Part shown: in pieces, positions 1-7,935 of the stretch | Position numbering within the stretch: the first letter of the stretch is position 1 | Layout: every line of letters begins with the position of its first letter | Origin: Streptomyces turgidiscabies Car8 | GTDB taxonomy: Bacteria > Actinomycetota > Actinomycetes > Streptomycetales > Streptomycetaceae | Reading direction: 5' to 3' | Assembly: GCF_000331005.1 (NCBI RefSeq) | Contig: NZ_AEJB01000223.1 | Span: 1-58,389 of the forward strand | Length of the DNA stretch: 58,389 nucleotides | Position numbers and translations under genes: made by a program | Notes under the pieces: generated by a model | What the model saw: only the letters and a program-made list of their open reading frames with translations | What the model was told of the DNA's origin: nothing | Databases searched by the model: none

Positions 1-39
1 CCGCAAGCCCCGGGTCCCAGAAGAACTTCTGGAACTTTC

Positions 40-1509
40 CTAGAAGGGGAAGAAGCTCCGCCCGTGCTGCACCGAGATCCACTTCTGGGTGGTGAAGGCC
101 TCCACCGTCGCATCGCCGTTCAGGCGGCCGATGCCCGAGGACTTCTCGCCGCCGAAGGCGACCAGGGGCTCGTCGTGGACCGTGCCGTCGTTGACGTGGA
201 ACATGCCCGTGTCGATCTGCTTGGCGAAGGCGATGCCGCGTTCCACGTCGGCCGTGTGGACGGCGCCGCTGAGGCCGTACGGGGTGTCGTTGACGAGACG
301 GACCGCCTCCTCCTCGCCGTCGAAGGGGACGAGGAGGGCCACCGGACCGAAGATCTCCTGGTGGAGGAGGGGCGAGTCGGTGGGAAGGTCGGTCAGCACC
401 GACGGCTCGACGAGGTTGTCCGTCGTCCTGCCGTGCAGGAGTGCCGTCGCGCCCTCCGCCAGCGCGCGTCTCACCAGGCCCGAAAGCGCCTCCGCCTGGG
501 AGGAGTTGATCAGCGGGCCGATGACCGTCTCGGGGTCGCTCGGGTCGCCCACCTTCAGGGACCGCACCTTGGTCACGAACTTCTCGGTGAACTCGTCGGC
601 GATTCGCCGGTCCACCAGGATCCGGTTCGCGGCCATGCAGACCTGGCCCTGATGGACGTACCGGCTGAACACCGCCGCGTCGACCGCGTAGTCGATGTCC
701 GCGTCGTCCAGGACCACCAGGGCGCTGTTGCCGCCCAGTTCGAGGACCACGTTCTTGAAGAGGGGGGCGCAGACGGCGGCGACATGACGGCCGACCGCGT
801 CCGAGCCGGTGAAGGAGATCACCTTGGGGATCGGGTGCTCCAGGAACGCGTCGCCGATCTCGGCGATGTCCGTGATCACGACGTTCAGCAGGCCGGGCGG
901 CAGGCCCGCGTCCTCGAAGATCTTCGCGACCAGGGAGCCGCCGACGACCGGGGTGTCCTGGTGCGGCTTGAGGACGACGCCGTTGCCGAGCGCCAGCGCG
1001 GGGGCGACCGACTTCAGGGAGAGGAGGAACGGGAAGTTGAACGGGCTGATCACACCCACCACACCCACCGGGACGCGGTAGACGCGGTTCTCCTTGCCCT
1101 CGACCGGCGAGGGAATGATCTGGCCCTCGGGGGTCAGCGCCAGACGGATCGACTCGCGCAGGAACTCCTTTGCGAGGTGCAGTTCGAAGCCGGCCTTGAG
1201 GTGCGTACCGCCGAGCTCGGCGATGATCGCGCCGGCGATCTCCCGCTCCCGGTCCTCGATGATGCGCAGGGCCTTCTCGAAGACCGCGCGGCGGGCGTAC
1301 GGGCTGGTCGCCGCCCACTCCTTCTGGGCCGCGGCGGCGGCTCGGTACGCCTCGTCGACCTCGTCCACCGTGGCGATCGTGATCGAGGCGAGCTTCTCAC
1401 CGTCGTACGGGTTGAAGTCGATGATGTCCCAGGAGCCCGTGCCCGGGCGCCACTCACCGCCTATGTACTGCTGCGCGAGATCGGTGAAGTAGTACTCGGG
1501 CGCTGACAT
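40..1509 (-). CDS. Aldehyde dehydrogenase, aromatic/benzaldehyde dehydrogenase-like
   Basis: NAD(P)-dependent oxidation of an aldehyde to its carboxylic acid in the cytoplasm. The 489-residue length is normal for the family. The catalytic glutamate lies in VLELGGNSALV (about residue 257) and the nucleophilic cysteine in HQGQVCMAANR (about residue 291); ISPFNFPFLLS and SFTGSDAVGR form the cofactor site. The HQGQVCMAANR context resembles the vanillin/benzaldehyde dehydrogenase branch, but the substrate is inferred only. I chose the ATG at 1509, which has GAGGG five bases upstream; an in-frame TTG four codons earlier lacks that spacing. It stands alone, reading away from the next gene on the same strand, with a small GCACGT/ACGTGC inverted repeat between them. 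Confidence 0.93.
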   Translation of the reverse strand: MSAPEYYFTDLAQQYIGGEWRPGTGSWDIIDFNPYDGEKLASITIATVDEVDEAYRAAAAAQKEWAATSPYARRAVFEKALRIIEDREREIAGAIIAELGGTHLKAGFELHLAKEFLRESIRLALTPEGQIIPSPVEGKENRVYRVPVGVVGVISPFNFPFLLSLKSVAPALALGNGVVLKPHQDTPVVGGSLVAKIFEDAGLPPGLLNVVITDIAEIGDAFLEHPIPKVISFTGSDAVGRHVAAVCAPLFKNVVLELGGNSALVVLDDADIDYAVDAAVFSRYVHQGQVCMAANRILVDRRIADEFTEKFVTKVRSLKVGDPSDPETVIGPLINSSQAEALSGLVRRALAEGATALLHGRTTDNLVEPSVLTDLPTDSPLLHQEIFGPVALLVPFDGEEEAVRLVNDTPYGLSGAVHTADVERGIAFAKQIDTGMFHVNDGTVHDEPLVAFGGEKSSGIGRLNGDATVEAFTTQKWISVQHGRSFFPF

Positions 1510-1602
1510 GTGATCCCTCAATCCCTCAATCCCGTATCACGGTCTGATCGCACGTCATCGTACGTGCGGCCGAAGGGAGTTGGGGGGTATCAGGGAACCC
1601 GG

Positions 1603-2463
1603 TTACGAGAGTTGCAGCAGGCCCCTGAGCAGGTCACGGCTCTCGTCCGGCCCGGGGCTGTCCTGCTGGAGTTCCTTCATCGCCGTCTCGTACTGGCTGA
1701 CGTCCTCCGCCTTGTCCAGGTACAGCGCGCTGGTGAGCTGCTCCAGGAAGATCACGTCGGACAGGTCGGACTCCGGGAAGCTCAGGATCGTGAACGCGCC
1801 GCTCTCGCCCGAGTGCCCGCCGAAGCCGAACGGCATGATCTGCAGCCGTACGTTGGGCCGCTCGGAGATCTCGATCAGGTGCTGGAGCTGACCGCGCATC
1901 ACCTCGCGGTCGCCGTACGGCCGGCGCAGCGCCGCCTCGTCGAGGACGACGTGGAACTCCGGGCCGCCGGTGGACTGGAGGTACTTCTGGCGCTCCATGC
2001 GCAGTGCGACGCGACGCTCGATGTCGGCGGGGCTCGCGCCCTTCATACCGCGGCCGACGACCGCACGCGCATACGCCTCGGTCTGCAGCAGACCGTGCAC
2101 GAACTGCACCTCGTAGGCGCGGATCAGGGATGCCGCGCCCTCCAGACCCACGTAGGTGGGGAACCAGTTGGGCAGGACGTCCGAGTAACTGTGCCACCAG
2201 CCCGCGACGTTGGCCTCCCTGGCCAGCGAGAGGAGAGCGTCGCGCTCGGCCTCGTCGTTGATGCCGTAGAGCGTCAGCAGGTCTTCGACGTCCCGTGTCT
2301 TGAAGCTCACCCGGCCCAGCTCCATACGACTGATCTTCGATTCGGACGCGCGGATCGAGTAACCCGCCGCCTCTCGCGTGATGCCCCGCGCCTCACGCAG
2401 TCGCCTCAGGTGCGATCCGAGCAGCATGCGCCGCACCACCGATCCCGGCTCTCCCGCGCTCAC
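1603..2463 (-). CDS. XRE-family HTH regulator with DUF5753 domain (WhiJ-like)
   Basis: About 286 residues. An N-terminal lambda-repressor type helix-turn-helix (LGSHLRRLREARGITREAA, then SESKISRMELGR) is followed by the C-terminal DUF5753 region (WFPTYVGLEGAASLIRAYE to the end). DUF5753 proteins are Streptomyces-type regulators normally encoded beside DUF397 proteins and anti-sigma-like ATPases, as in the whiJ locus, and that is the arrangement here. The chosen GTG has GGGGAGG nine bases upstream; in-frame GTG (2472) and TTG (2481) alternatives exist. It is divergent from the ATPase gene, and the roughly 310-base gap contains a motif repeated upstream of the DUF397 gene. The ligand and targets are unknown. 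Confidence 0.9.
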   Translation of the reverse strand: MSAGEPGSVVRRMLLGSHLRRLREARGITREAAGYSIRASESKISRMELGRVSFKTRDVEDLLTLYGINDEAERDALLSLAREANVAGWWHSYSDVLPNWFPTYVGLEGAASLIRAYEVQFVHGLLQTEAYARAVVGRGMKGASPADIERRVALRMERQKYLQSTGGPEFHVVLDEAALRRPYGDREVMRGQLQHLIEISERPNVRLQIMPFGFGGHSGESGAFTILSFPESDLSDVIFLEQLTSALYLDKAEDVSQYETAMKELQQDSPGPDESRDLLRGLLQLS

Positions 2464-2654
2464 GTTCGTCACCCTCCCCAACCTCTCCAGGGGCCGCAGT
2501 CTGCCACTAAATCACTCCGAGCAGTACTCGTCCGGTTACTCAAATGGGAAGACGTCAGAGCGTACGCACAGGAAGAGGCAAGGGGAAGACCGGCCACAGG
2601 TGAAAAGTTGGCGGAAAAAATGACCAAGAAGCGGTACGGGAGGGTCCAATTGGG

Positions 2655-2690
2655 GCACGTGCACGTGCATCTGCCCTTGCATCCGCCGTG
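2655..2690 (+). promoter_or_regulatory. Candidate shared operator upstream of the ATPase gene
   Basis: The sequence GCACGTGCACGTGCATCTGC is followed by a second TTGCATC step. The 14-base core GCACGTGCATCTGC recurs on the opposite strand at 3836-3852, where it is also upstream of a member of the same triad and oriented toward that gene. The recurrence and self-complementary GTGCAC elements are seen; regulator binding is inferred. Confidence 0.4.
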
Positions 2691-2773
2691 AGCATCGGAA
2701 ACCATGGTCTCGCGCCACCGCTGCATCGCAATGACTGCATCGCAACGACCGCGATCTCCCGGGAGTGCCTCGC

Positions 2774-3283
2774 ATGGGGACGAATGGATCGACCATGCTC
2801 GAGCCGTTAAGGCAGGGGCTTCCGCCACTGGATCCCTCGACCGTGTCCAACGCGGCGTCGTGCGCTCTGCCCGCCCGCTTCGAAGCTGTGCGCGAAGCGC
2901 GGCAGTTCAGCCGCAGAACACTCGCGCAGTGGGACATCGGGGACCGCTTCGACGATGTCTGCCTGGTCGTCTCCGAGCTGGTCACCAACGCCCTCCGGCA
3001 CGCGCTGCCCACGGATCCCCCGCACGCGTCGGCCCAGGAGCCGCCCGTACGGCTGCATCTGATGCGCTGGACCGAGCGGCTGGTGTGCGCGGTGCGCGAT
3101 CCCAGCCGGGAGTGTCCGGTGGCGTACGACGCCGAGGAGTTCTCGGAGGACTTCTCGGCCGAGTCGGGGCGCGGCCTGTTCCTCGTCGACTCGTTCAGCG
3201 ACAGCTGGGGCTGGCATCCGCTCTCGGGCGCGCTGGGCGGCAAGGTCGTCTGGGCGCTGTTCGGACTGCACTCCGCCGAGTGA
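2774..3283 (+). CDS. Anti-sigma-factor-like ATP-binding protein (HATPase_c_2)
   Basis: About 169 residues, a single GHKL-type ATP-binding fold of the RsbW/SpoIIAB class. The N box is VSELVTNALRHALP; the later boxes are VCAVRDPSRECP and ESGRGLFLVDSFSDSW. In Streptomyces such proteins act as anti-sigma or anti-anti-sigma partners, or as partners of WhiJ/DUF397 proteins; no sigma-factor target is encoded nearby. The ATG at 2774 has GGGAG eight bases upstream; an in-frame GTG at 2765 touches that ribosome site and is less likely. It is divergent from the DUF5753 regulator and convergent with the DUF397 gene. Confidence 0.88.
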   Translation: MGTNGSTMLEPLRQGLPPLDPSTVSNAASCALPARFEAVREARQFSRRTLAQWDIGDRFDDVCLVVSELVTNALRHALPTDPPHASAQEPPVRLHLMRWTERLVCAVRDPSRECPVAYDAEEFSEDFSAESGRGLFLVDSFSDSWGWHPLSGALGGKVVWALFGLHSAE

Positions 3284-3432
3284 GGCACCGCGGTGTTTCT
3301 TCGCGCCGGGTTTCTACGCGCGTCGCGGTGCCCGGAGTGGCCGAGGTGACCCGCGTGACCTGCACAGCTTGTACGCCTTGCACCTTGCGCGCTTGTTCGC
3401 CTTGATCCTGGGGCGAGTTGACCGCAGGACGG

Positions 3433-3705
3433 TCAGCTCGCCGTCAGGTGGTCGAACTCGCCGTCCTTGATGCCCAGGAGCATCGCCTCGATCTCCGCGC
3501 GCGTGTAGACGAGCGCCGGGCCGTCGGGGAAGCGCGAGTTGCGTACCGCCACCTCACCGCCGGGCAGTCTCGCGAACTCGACGCAGGAGCCCTGCGAGTT
3601 GCTGTGCCGGCTCTTCTGCCAGGCGACCTCCAGCCGCGCGGCGGCCATGCCGTTGTACACGCCGGAGTCATCGGCCGCGCCAACGCCGTACACGTCGTGG
3701 TCCAC
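3433..3705 (-). CDS. DUF397 small acidic protein
   Basis: 90 residues. The DUF397 signature is clear: WQKSRHSNSQGSCVEFARLP, then VAVRNSRFPDGPALVYTRAE and a C-terminal IKDGEFDHL. DUF397 proteins are partners or antagonists of neighbouring DUF5753/XRE regulators in Streptomyces development and antibiotic control. The start is GTG with AGGGAG seven bases upstream. It is convergent with the ATPase gene and belongs to the same triad. Confidence 0.9.
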   Translation of the reverse strand: MDHDVYGVGAADDSGVYNGMAAARLEVAWQKSRHSNSQGSCVEFARLPGGEVAVRNSRFPDGPALVYTRAEIEAMLLGIKDGEFDHLTAS

Positions 3706-3835
3706 AGGTCGCTCCCTGGTGGTGCACTGGCTGAAGAGGCCAATGGTGCAATGGTCAACTGTGCCGGATCATAACTCTGTTCACGTGCAGACGCGTGGAC
3801 AGATGCAGGGGCTTATGCACAGGCATACGCACAAG

Positions 3836-3852
3836 CAGATGCACGTGCACGC
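3836..3852 (-). promoter_or_regulatory. Second copy of the triad-associated motif
   Basis: On the minus strand this reads GCACGTGCATCTGC, identical over 14 bases to 2661-2674, and lies about 130 bases upstream of the DUF397 start. The flank 3785-3852 is rich in further TGCA/GCAC steps (GCAGATGCA, TTATGCAC). The rest of the interval 3706-4007 holds only this motif field and the terminator at 3915. Confidence 0.4.
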
Positions 3853-3914
3853 GGGGTGTTCACTCCGCTACTCACCTTGACGCACGCACGCCCCCGCGCG
3901 TTCCCCCGCACGCC

Positions 3915-3951
3915 GCACCCCCGCCTCCTGGGACCACGGAGACGGGGGTGC
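3915..3951 (-). terminator. Strong hairpin terminator after rpsR
   Basis: The inverted repeat GCACCCCCGCCTCC / GGAGACGGGGGTGC has 13 of 14 bases paired around a nine-base loop. It lies 57 bases beyond the stop of the minus-strand S18 gene and ends that operon. There is no U-tract, as is usual in Streptomyces. Confidence 0.7.
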
Positions 3952-4007
3952 GGGGGTGGGGGCGGCGGGGGCGGGGTCGGACCAGGGTCGGGCAAGGGCA
4001 CGCTCGG

Positions 4008-4241
4008 CTACCGGGACACGTACGGCAGGAGTGCCATCTCCCTGGCGTTCTTGATCGCGCGGGCGAGCAGCCGCTGCTGCTGGGCCGAGACCCGGGTGAC
4101 CCGGCGGCTGCGGATCTTGCCGCGGTCGGAGATGAACTTCCGCAACAGGTCGGTGTCCTTGTAGTCGATGTACGTGATCTTGGCCGCGTCCAGCGGGTTG
4201 GGCCGAGCCTTGAGGGGCTTGCGTTCGATTTTGCGGGCCAT
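4008..4241 (-). CDS. rpsR: 30S ribosomal protein S18, zinc-free paralogue
   Basis: 77 residues starting [17 protein letters not shown]. The S18 core is [19 protein letters not shown] followed by [19 protein letters not shown]. No cysteine is present, so this is the C-minus form used when zinc is scarce. The longer open frame starting at 4370 runs into the neighbouring gene; the ATG at 4241 matches family length. It is the last gene of the L33-L31-GTPase-S18 operon, seven bases after the GTPase stop, and is expected to be Zur-repressed. Confidence 0.95.
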   Translation of the reverse strand: MARKIERKPLKARPNPLDAAKITYIDYKDTDLLRKFISDRGKIRSRRVTRVSAQQQRLLARAIKNAREMALLPYVSR

Positions 4242-4248
4242 GGCGGGG

Positions 4249-5469
4249 TCAGACCTCCAGGAGGGTGTCGAAGGCGGGCGGCAGGCGCTTCCAGGCGGTG
4301 CGTCCGCCGGCGTACTCGGCGTCGGTGAGCAGGCAGGACTCCAGGAGCTGTTCGAGTCCGTCGCGGTCAAGGCCGGGGGACGTGAACACCAGGTGCTGGC
4401 AGCAGTCGCCGTGCTCGGGGTGCCAGTCGAGGGCGGCGGCGGCCCGGCGTACGGGCTCGACCATGTCCCAGGCCGCGTCCGGGAGCGAGGCGAGCCAGGG
4501 GCCGGCGCTCTCCACGCACAGCGCGCCGCCCGCCGCGTCCCAGTGGAGCAGCGTGTCGGGGTGGTCGGCGAGCCAGAACCGGCCCCGGCTGCGCGCGGCG
4601 GCGCAGGTCAGGTCCTCCAGCGCCTCGTACAGCCGCTCCGGGTGGAAGGGGCGGCGCCGGTGCCACACGAAGGTGGACACGCCGTGCGCGTCGGCCTCGG
4701 CGGGCAGCAGCGCGCACGCCGGGTGCTGGGCAGCGGCGGCGGCCTCGACATCGAATCCGGCCAGCGCGGCGGAGGCGAGAGCCGAGAGCGGGGCCGCGCT
4801 CCCGTCGGCGGCGTCGGGGGCGCCCGCCAGGTCCCGTGGGTGGCCGCCCATGACCGGGACCTGGCGGGCAGTCGGGTGCAGCTGCGCGAGCAGCTCGCGG
4901 TCCTCGTCGTCGGCCTCCGGGGAGTCGACGAGGGCGAGGACGGTGGCGTACTCCAGCTGGCGGGCGAAGGTGTCCGCGACCGTCCGCTGGTCGGTGGCCG
5001 CGGCGGCGAGGCCGCCTTCGGCCAGGTCGTCGCCGTTGCCGAGGTACGGCAGCAGCAGCGCCGGGTCGACGGCCGTGATGACGCCGGTGACCGTGAGGCC
5101 GCCGGACGTCACCACCTCGGCCATCGCCTTGGGCTCGACGGAGTCCCACAGTTCGACGATCGCCAGCCGGGTCAGCCCGGCGTCCGCGAGCCGCCGCAGC
5201 TCCGGCACGAGGTCCTCGCGCAGGGCACAGCACGCACAGTCATTGACCAGGGGCGCCTCACCCGCGGAGAGGATCCCGGTGGCGTCGCTGACGGTCCGGA
5301 CGACCGTGCCGGCCACGGCCGTGGCGAGGTCGTGGTGGAGTACGACACTGCCGGGGACGTCGGCGAGCAGCCGCGCCACGGTCGCCTTGCGGGCGTCGGC
5401 GTGCAGCCCGCCGACGATCGCCACGGAGAGTTCGTGAGCCCCGGAGGGCCCGTGCTCATGCACCTGCAC
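4249..5469 (-). CDS. COG0523/CobW-family GTPase, zinc-homeostasis type
   Basis: 406 residues. The G3E/COG0523 family hallmark CxCC is present as [11 protein letters not shown] (residues 78-81), with [15 protein letters not shown] following, and the C-terminal CobW_C region spans about residues 260-400 ([20 protein letters not shown]). Members next to Zur boxes are thought to deliver or allocate zinc to client proteins during starvation. The phosphate loop is unusual: [11 protein letters not shown] stands where GxxxxGKT/S is expected, so nucleotide binding may be weakened. GTG start with GAGGG upstream. It sits between L31 and S18 in the zinc-starvation operon. Confidence 0.88.
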   Translation of the reverse strand: MQVHEHGPSGAHELSVAIVGGLHADARKATVARLLADVPGSVVLHHDLATAVAGTVVRTVSDATGILSAGEAPLVNDCACCALREDLVPELRRLADAGLTRLAIVELWDSVEPKAMAEVVTSGGLTVTGVITAVDPALLLPYLGNGDDLAEGGLAAAATDQRTVADTFARQLEYATVLALVDSPEADDEDRELLAQLHPTARQVPVMGGHPRDLAGAPDAADGSAAPLSALASAALAGFDVEAAAAAQHPACALLPAEADAHGVSTFVWHRRRPFHPERLYEALEDLTCAAARSRGRFWLADHPDTLLHWDAAGGALCVESAGPWLASLPDAAWDMVEPVRRAAAALDWHPEHGDCCQHLVFTSPGLDRDGLEQLLESCLLTDAEYAGGRTAWKRLPPAFDTLLEV

Positions 5470-5489
5470 GTGTGTTCCCTCAGTCCTTG

Positions 5490-5738
5490 CTAGTGGTTCT
5501 TGCCGTACCGGCGCTCGAAGCGCTCCACGCGGCCGGCCGTGTCCAGGACGCGGGCCGTGCCGGTGTAGAAGGGGTGGCTGATGTTCGAGATCTCGACGTC
5601 GACGACGGGGTAGGTGTTGCCGTCCTCCCAGTCGATCGTCTTCTCGCTGGTCATCGTGGACTGGGTGAGGAAGGCGTGGTTCGCGGCCCGGTCGCGGAAG
5701 ACGACGGGCCCGTACGCCGGGTGGATTCCTTCACGCAT
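5490..5738 (-). CDS. rpmE2: 50S ribosomal protein L31 type B (zinc-free)
   Basis: 82 residues, [19 protein letters not shown] onward, ending [13 protein letters not shown]. This is type B L31: the CxxC zinc ligands of the A form are absent and the chain is longer. In Bacillus and Streptomyces this paralogue displaces the zinc form under zinc limitation. It starts nine bases after the L33 stop, so the two are cotranscribed. Confidence 0.95.
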   Translation of the reverse strand: MREGIHPAYGPVVFRDRAANHAFLTQSTMTSEKTIDWEDGNTYPVVDVEISNISHPFYTGTARVLDTAGRVERFERRYGKNH

Positions 5739-5747
5739 GGCGGCTGA

Positions 5748-5912
5748 TCAGCGCTCCTCTCGGAAGTCGACGTGGCGGCGGGCGACCGGGTCGTACTTGC
5801 GCAGGGTCATACGGTCCGGGTCGTTGCGGCGGTTCTTGCGGGTGACGTAGGTGAAGCCGGTCCCGGCCGTGGACCGGAGCTTGACGACCGGCCGGAGTTC
5901 GTTGCGAGCCAT
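5748..5912 (-). CDS. rpmG: 50S ribosomal protein L33, zinc-free paralogue
   Basis: 54 residues: [20 protein letters not shown], then [20 protein letters not shown] and [14 protein letters not shown]. It has no cysteines, so it is the C-minus L33. It is the first gene of the minus-strand zinc-starvation operon, starting 13 bases from the Zur-like box. Confidence 0.94.
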   Translation of the reverse strand: MARNELRPVVKLRSTAGTGFTYVTRKNRRNDPDRMTLRKYDPVARRHVDFREER

Positions 5913-5925
5913 GCTGGTATCTTAC

Positions 5926-5946
5926 TGAAAACGACTTCCATTTGCA
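5926..5946. promoter_or_regulatory. Zur-like box between divergent zinc-free ribosomal protein genes
   Basis: The 21-base site TGAAAACGAC-T-TCCATTTGCA closely fits the AT-rich actinobacterial Zur palindrome (TGAAAATGATTTTCA-like half sites). It lies 13 bases from the L33 start and 27 bases from the L28 start, where bound Zur would block both promoters. The match is seen by eye; Zur control of this gene set in S. coelicolor is established. Confidence 0.85.
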
Positions 5947-5973
5947 TAACTCGACCGAGAGAGGTGCGTCACC

Positions 5974-6210
5974 TTGTCCGCCCACTGCATGCTGACCGGC
6001 GCCCAGCCGGGCTTCGGCAACAACATCAGCCACTCCCACCGGCGTACGTCCCGTCGCTTCAACCCCAACATCCAGTCCAAGCGGTACTGGCTGCCCAGTG
6101 AGGGCAGGAACGTCCGGCTGCGGTTGAGCACGAAGGGGATCAAGACCGTCGACACGATCGGCGTCGAGGCGGCGGTGGCCCGGATTCGGGCCCGTGGGGT
6201 CAAGGTCTGA
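5974..6210 (+). CDS. rpmB: 50S ribosomal protein L28 paralogue
   Basis: 78 residues: [20 protein letters not shown], then [18 protein letters not shown] and [15 protein letters not shown]. Full-length L28 with one cysteine only, so no zinc knuckle. TTG start with GAGAGG upstream. First gene of the rightward arm under the Zur-like box, followed by S14. Confidence 0.94.
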   Translation: MSAHCMLTGAQPGFGNNISHSHRRTSRRFNPNIQSKRYWLPSEGRNVRLRLSTKGIKTVDTIGVEAAVARIRARGVKV

Positions 6211-6285
6211 GGGTCTGAGAGGGCCTGAGACGGCCCGAGATGGCCTGCGAGGACCGGGGACAAAGGACAGGGAGACAGGAGCGAC

Positions 6286-6591
6286 ATGGCGAAGAAAAGC
6301 AAGATCGCGAAGAACGAGAAGCGGCAGGAGATCGTCGCCCGGTACGCGTTGCGGCGGGCCGAGCTGAAGGAGATCGTCCGGCGGCCGGCCTCGACGGACG
6401 CGGAGCGGGCGGCGGCCCGGCGGGAGCTGGAACGGCAGCCGCGTGACGCGAGCGCCACGCGCGTGCGCAACCGGGACCAGGTGGACGGGCGGCCCCGCGG
6501 GTACTTCCGGGCGTTCGGACTCTCCCGGGTCGGTCTGCGGGAGCAGGCGCATGCCGGGTTCCTTCCGGGGGTGCGCAAGTCGTCCTGGTGA
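6286..6591 (+). CDS. rpsN: 30S ribosomal protein S14, zinc-free paralogue
   Basis: 101 residues, [20 protein letters not shown] to [20 protein letters not shown] and a [11 protein letters not shown] tail. This is the long C-minus S14; the short zinc form has CxxC pairs. AGGAG lies five bases before the ATG. Downstream of L28, it completes a set of five zinc-sparing ribosomal proteins. Confidence 0.95.
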   Translation: MAKKSKIAKNEKRQEIVARYALRRAELKEIVRRPASTDAERAAARRELERQPRDASATRVRNRDQVDGRPRGYFRAFGLSRVGLREQAHAGFLPGVRKSSW

Positions 6592-6733
6592 GATGCTCCC
6601 CCGGGCCGGGGGGCCGCGGACTCCGGCCTCCTCATCCGCTGACAAGGAACCCTGGTAGCTTGCTGCGGTCGTGCGGCCCCGATGGCCGCTGCTCACGGCT
6701 AACGCACAGCGGCTGACTGCTTGGGAGCTTCCG

Positions 6734-7282
6734 GTGACTTCGGTGACGTACGCGCGCGTGCTGACGCGCAGGGCTGGTGTGGCGTCGGTGGTCGCGGTGG
6801 CTGCCGCGCTCGCGCTGACCGGGTGCAGTGGCGACGGGGGGTCCGGCGACGGGTCGGCGAGTCCGAGTTCCGGCGCGGATTCCTCGTCGGGCTCGTCGGA
6901 GTCGTCCTCGGGCTCGTCCGCGGGTTCGGGGGACGCGAGCGGTGGTAGCGACTCGCCGGCCGCGGACAGTCAGTTGGCGGGCAGCTGGCTGACCACCAGC
7001 AAGGGCAGTGCCGTGGCGCTGGTGATCACCGGGGCGAAGGCCGGGCTGTTCGCCACCGGCGGGAACGTGTGCAGCGGTACGGCGGGCAAGGAGGCGGGGA
7101 TGCAGATGATCCACCTCACGTGCAGCGACAAGAGCAAGGACCGGGCCTCGGGGATGGTCACCTCCGTCGACAAGACGTCGATGAAGGTCACCTGGACCGG
7201 CAGCCTCGGCACCGAGACGTACACGAAGGCGCAGGGCGGCTCGCTGCCGTCGGGGCTGCCGACGGCGGGGCTGGGGTCCTGA
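6734..7282 (+). CDS. Secreted lipoprotein with Ser/Gly-rich linker
   Basis: 182 residues. The signal peptide ends in the lipobox LALTGC, so the protein should be lipid-anchored outside the membrane. A low-complexity Ser/Gly/Asp linker of about 45 residues precedes a compact C-terminal domain (SQLAGSWLTTSKGSAVALVI to TYTKAQGGSLPSGLP) with two cysteines, NVCSG and HLTCSD, likely disulphide-bonded. The GTG at 6734 with GGGAG upstream is preferred to the GTG at 6671. Function unknown; no link to the zinc operon beyond proximity. Confidence 0.8.
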   Translation: MTSVTYARVLTRRAGVASVVAVAAALALTGCSGDGGSGDGSASPSSGADSSSGSSESSSGSSAGSGDASGGSDSPAADSQLAGSWLTTSKGSAVALVITGAKAGLFATGGNVCSGTAGKEAGMQMIHLTCSDKSKDRASGMVTSVDKTSMKVTWTGSLGTETYTKAQGGSLPSGLPTAGLGS

Positions 7283-7315
7283 GGATCGGGTAGGTCGTGC
7301 GGACCGGATGGGCGC

Positions 7316-7935
7316 CCCATTGGGCTCGGGTCGGTCGCGCAGCCGGGGGCGGGCCCGTAATTGGGCCCGGGTCGATCGCCAGCGTGAAGGCAGACCCGCA
7401 GGTGCGCCCCGACAGTCGGCCACGGGAAACGGGCACCCATCGGACTCCCGCCAGTCAGCCACGCGGACGCAGGCCTCCCATTGGGCCTCGTCAGTCACGC
7501 GGACGAAGGCGGCCATCCCACTGGCATCGGGTCAGTCGCCCAGCGTGAAGGCAGACCCGCAGGTGCGCCCCGACAGTCGGCCACGGGAAACGGGCACCCA
7601 TCGGACTCCCGCCAGTCGGCCGCGCGGACGCACCATTGGGCCCCCGTCAGTCACGCAGGCGAGGGCGGGCGCTCCATTGGGCCTCGTCAGTCACGCGGAC
7701 GAAGGCGGCCATCCCACTGGCATCGGGTCAGTCGCCCAGCGTGAAGGCAGACCCGCAGGTGCGCCCCGACAGTCGGCCACGGGAAACGGGCACCCATCGG
7801 ACTCCCGCCAGTCGGCCGCGCGGACGCACCATTGGGCCCCCGTCAGTCACGCAGGCGAGGGCGGGCGCTCCATTGGGCCTCGTCAGTAGTGCAGGCGGGG
7901 GCGGGTTCGTAGTTGGGCTCGGTCGGCTGCTGCGG
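7316..7935. repeat. Higher-order tandem repeat: about 39-bp monomers in a 196-bp unit
   Basis: The interval between two convergent genes consists of degenerate monomers of about 39-41 bases, each with a CATTGGGC-type block, a GTCAGTC block and an ACGCGGACGAAGGC-type block. Five monomers form a 196-bp unit: 7478-7691 is identical to 7674-7887 over 214 bases. An earlier copy starting at 7381 is 161 bases and lacks one monomer. Diverged monomers flank both sides, and the right one runs into the 3' end of the DUF2786 gene. As 196 is not a multiple of three, the open frames here are not coding. Confidence 0.9.

Noticed and set aside
6598..6612. GC hairpin after rpsN
   Set aside because: CCCCCG / CGGGGG has only a three-base loop within a G/C run, so it was not confident enough to call as a terminator.
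7316..7935. CRISPR-like appearance of the repeat array
   Set aside because: There are no constant repeats separated by unique spacers; the whole unit repeats, and no cas genes are present.
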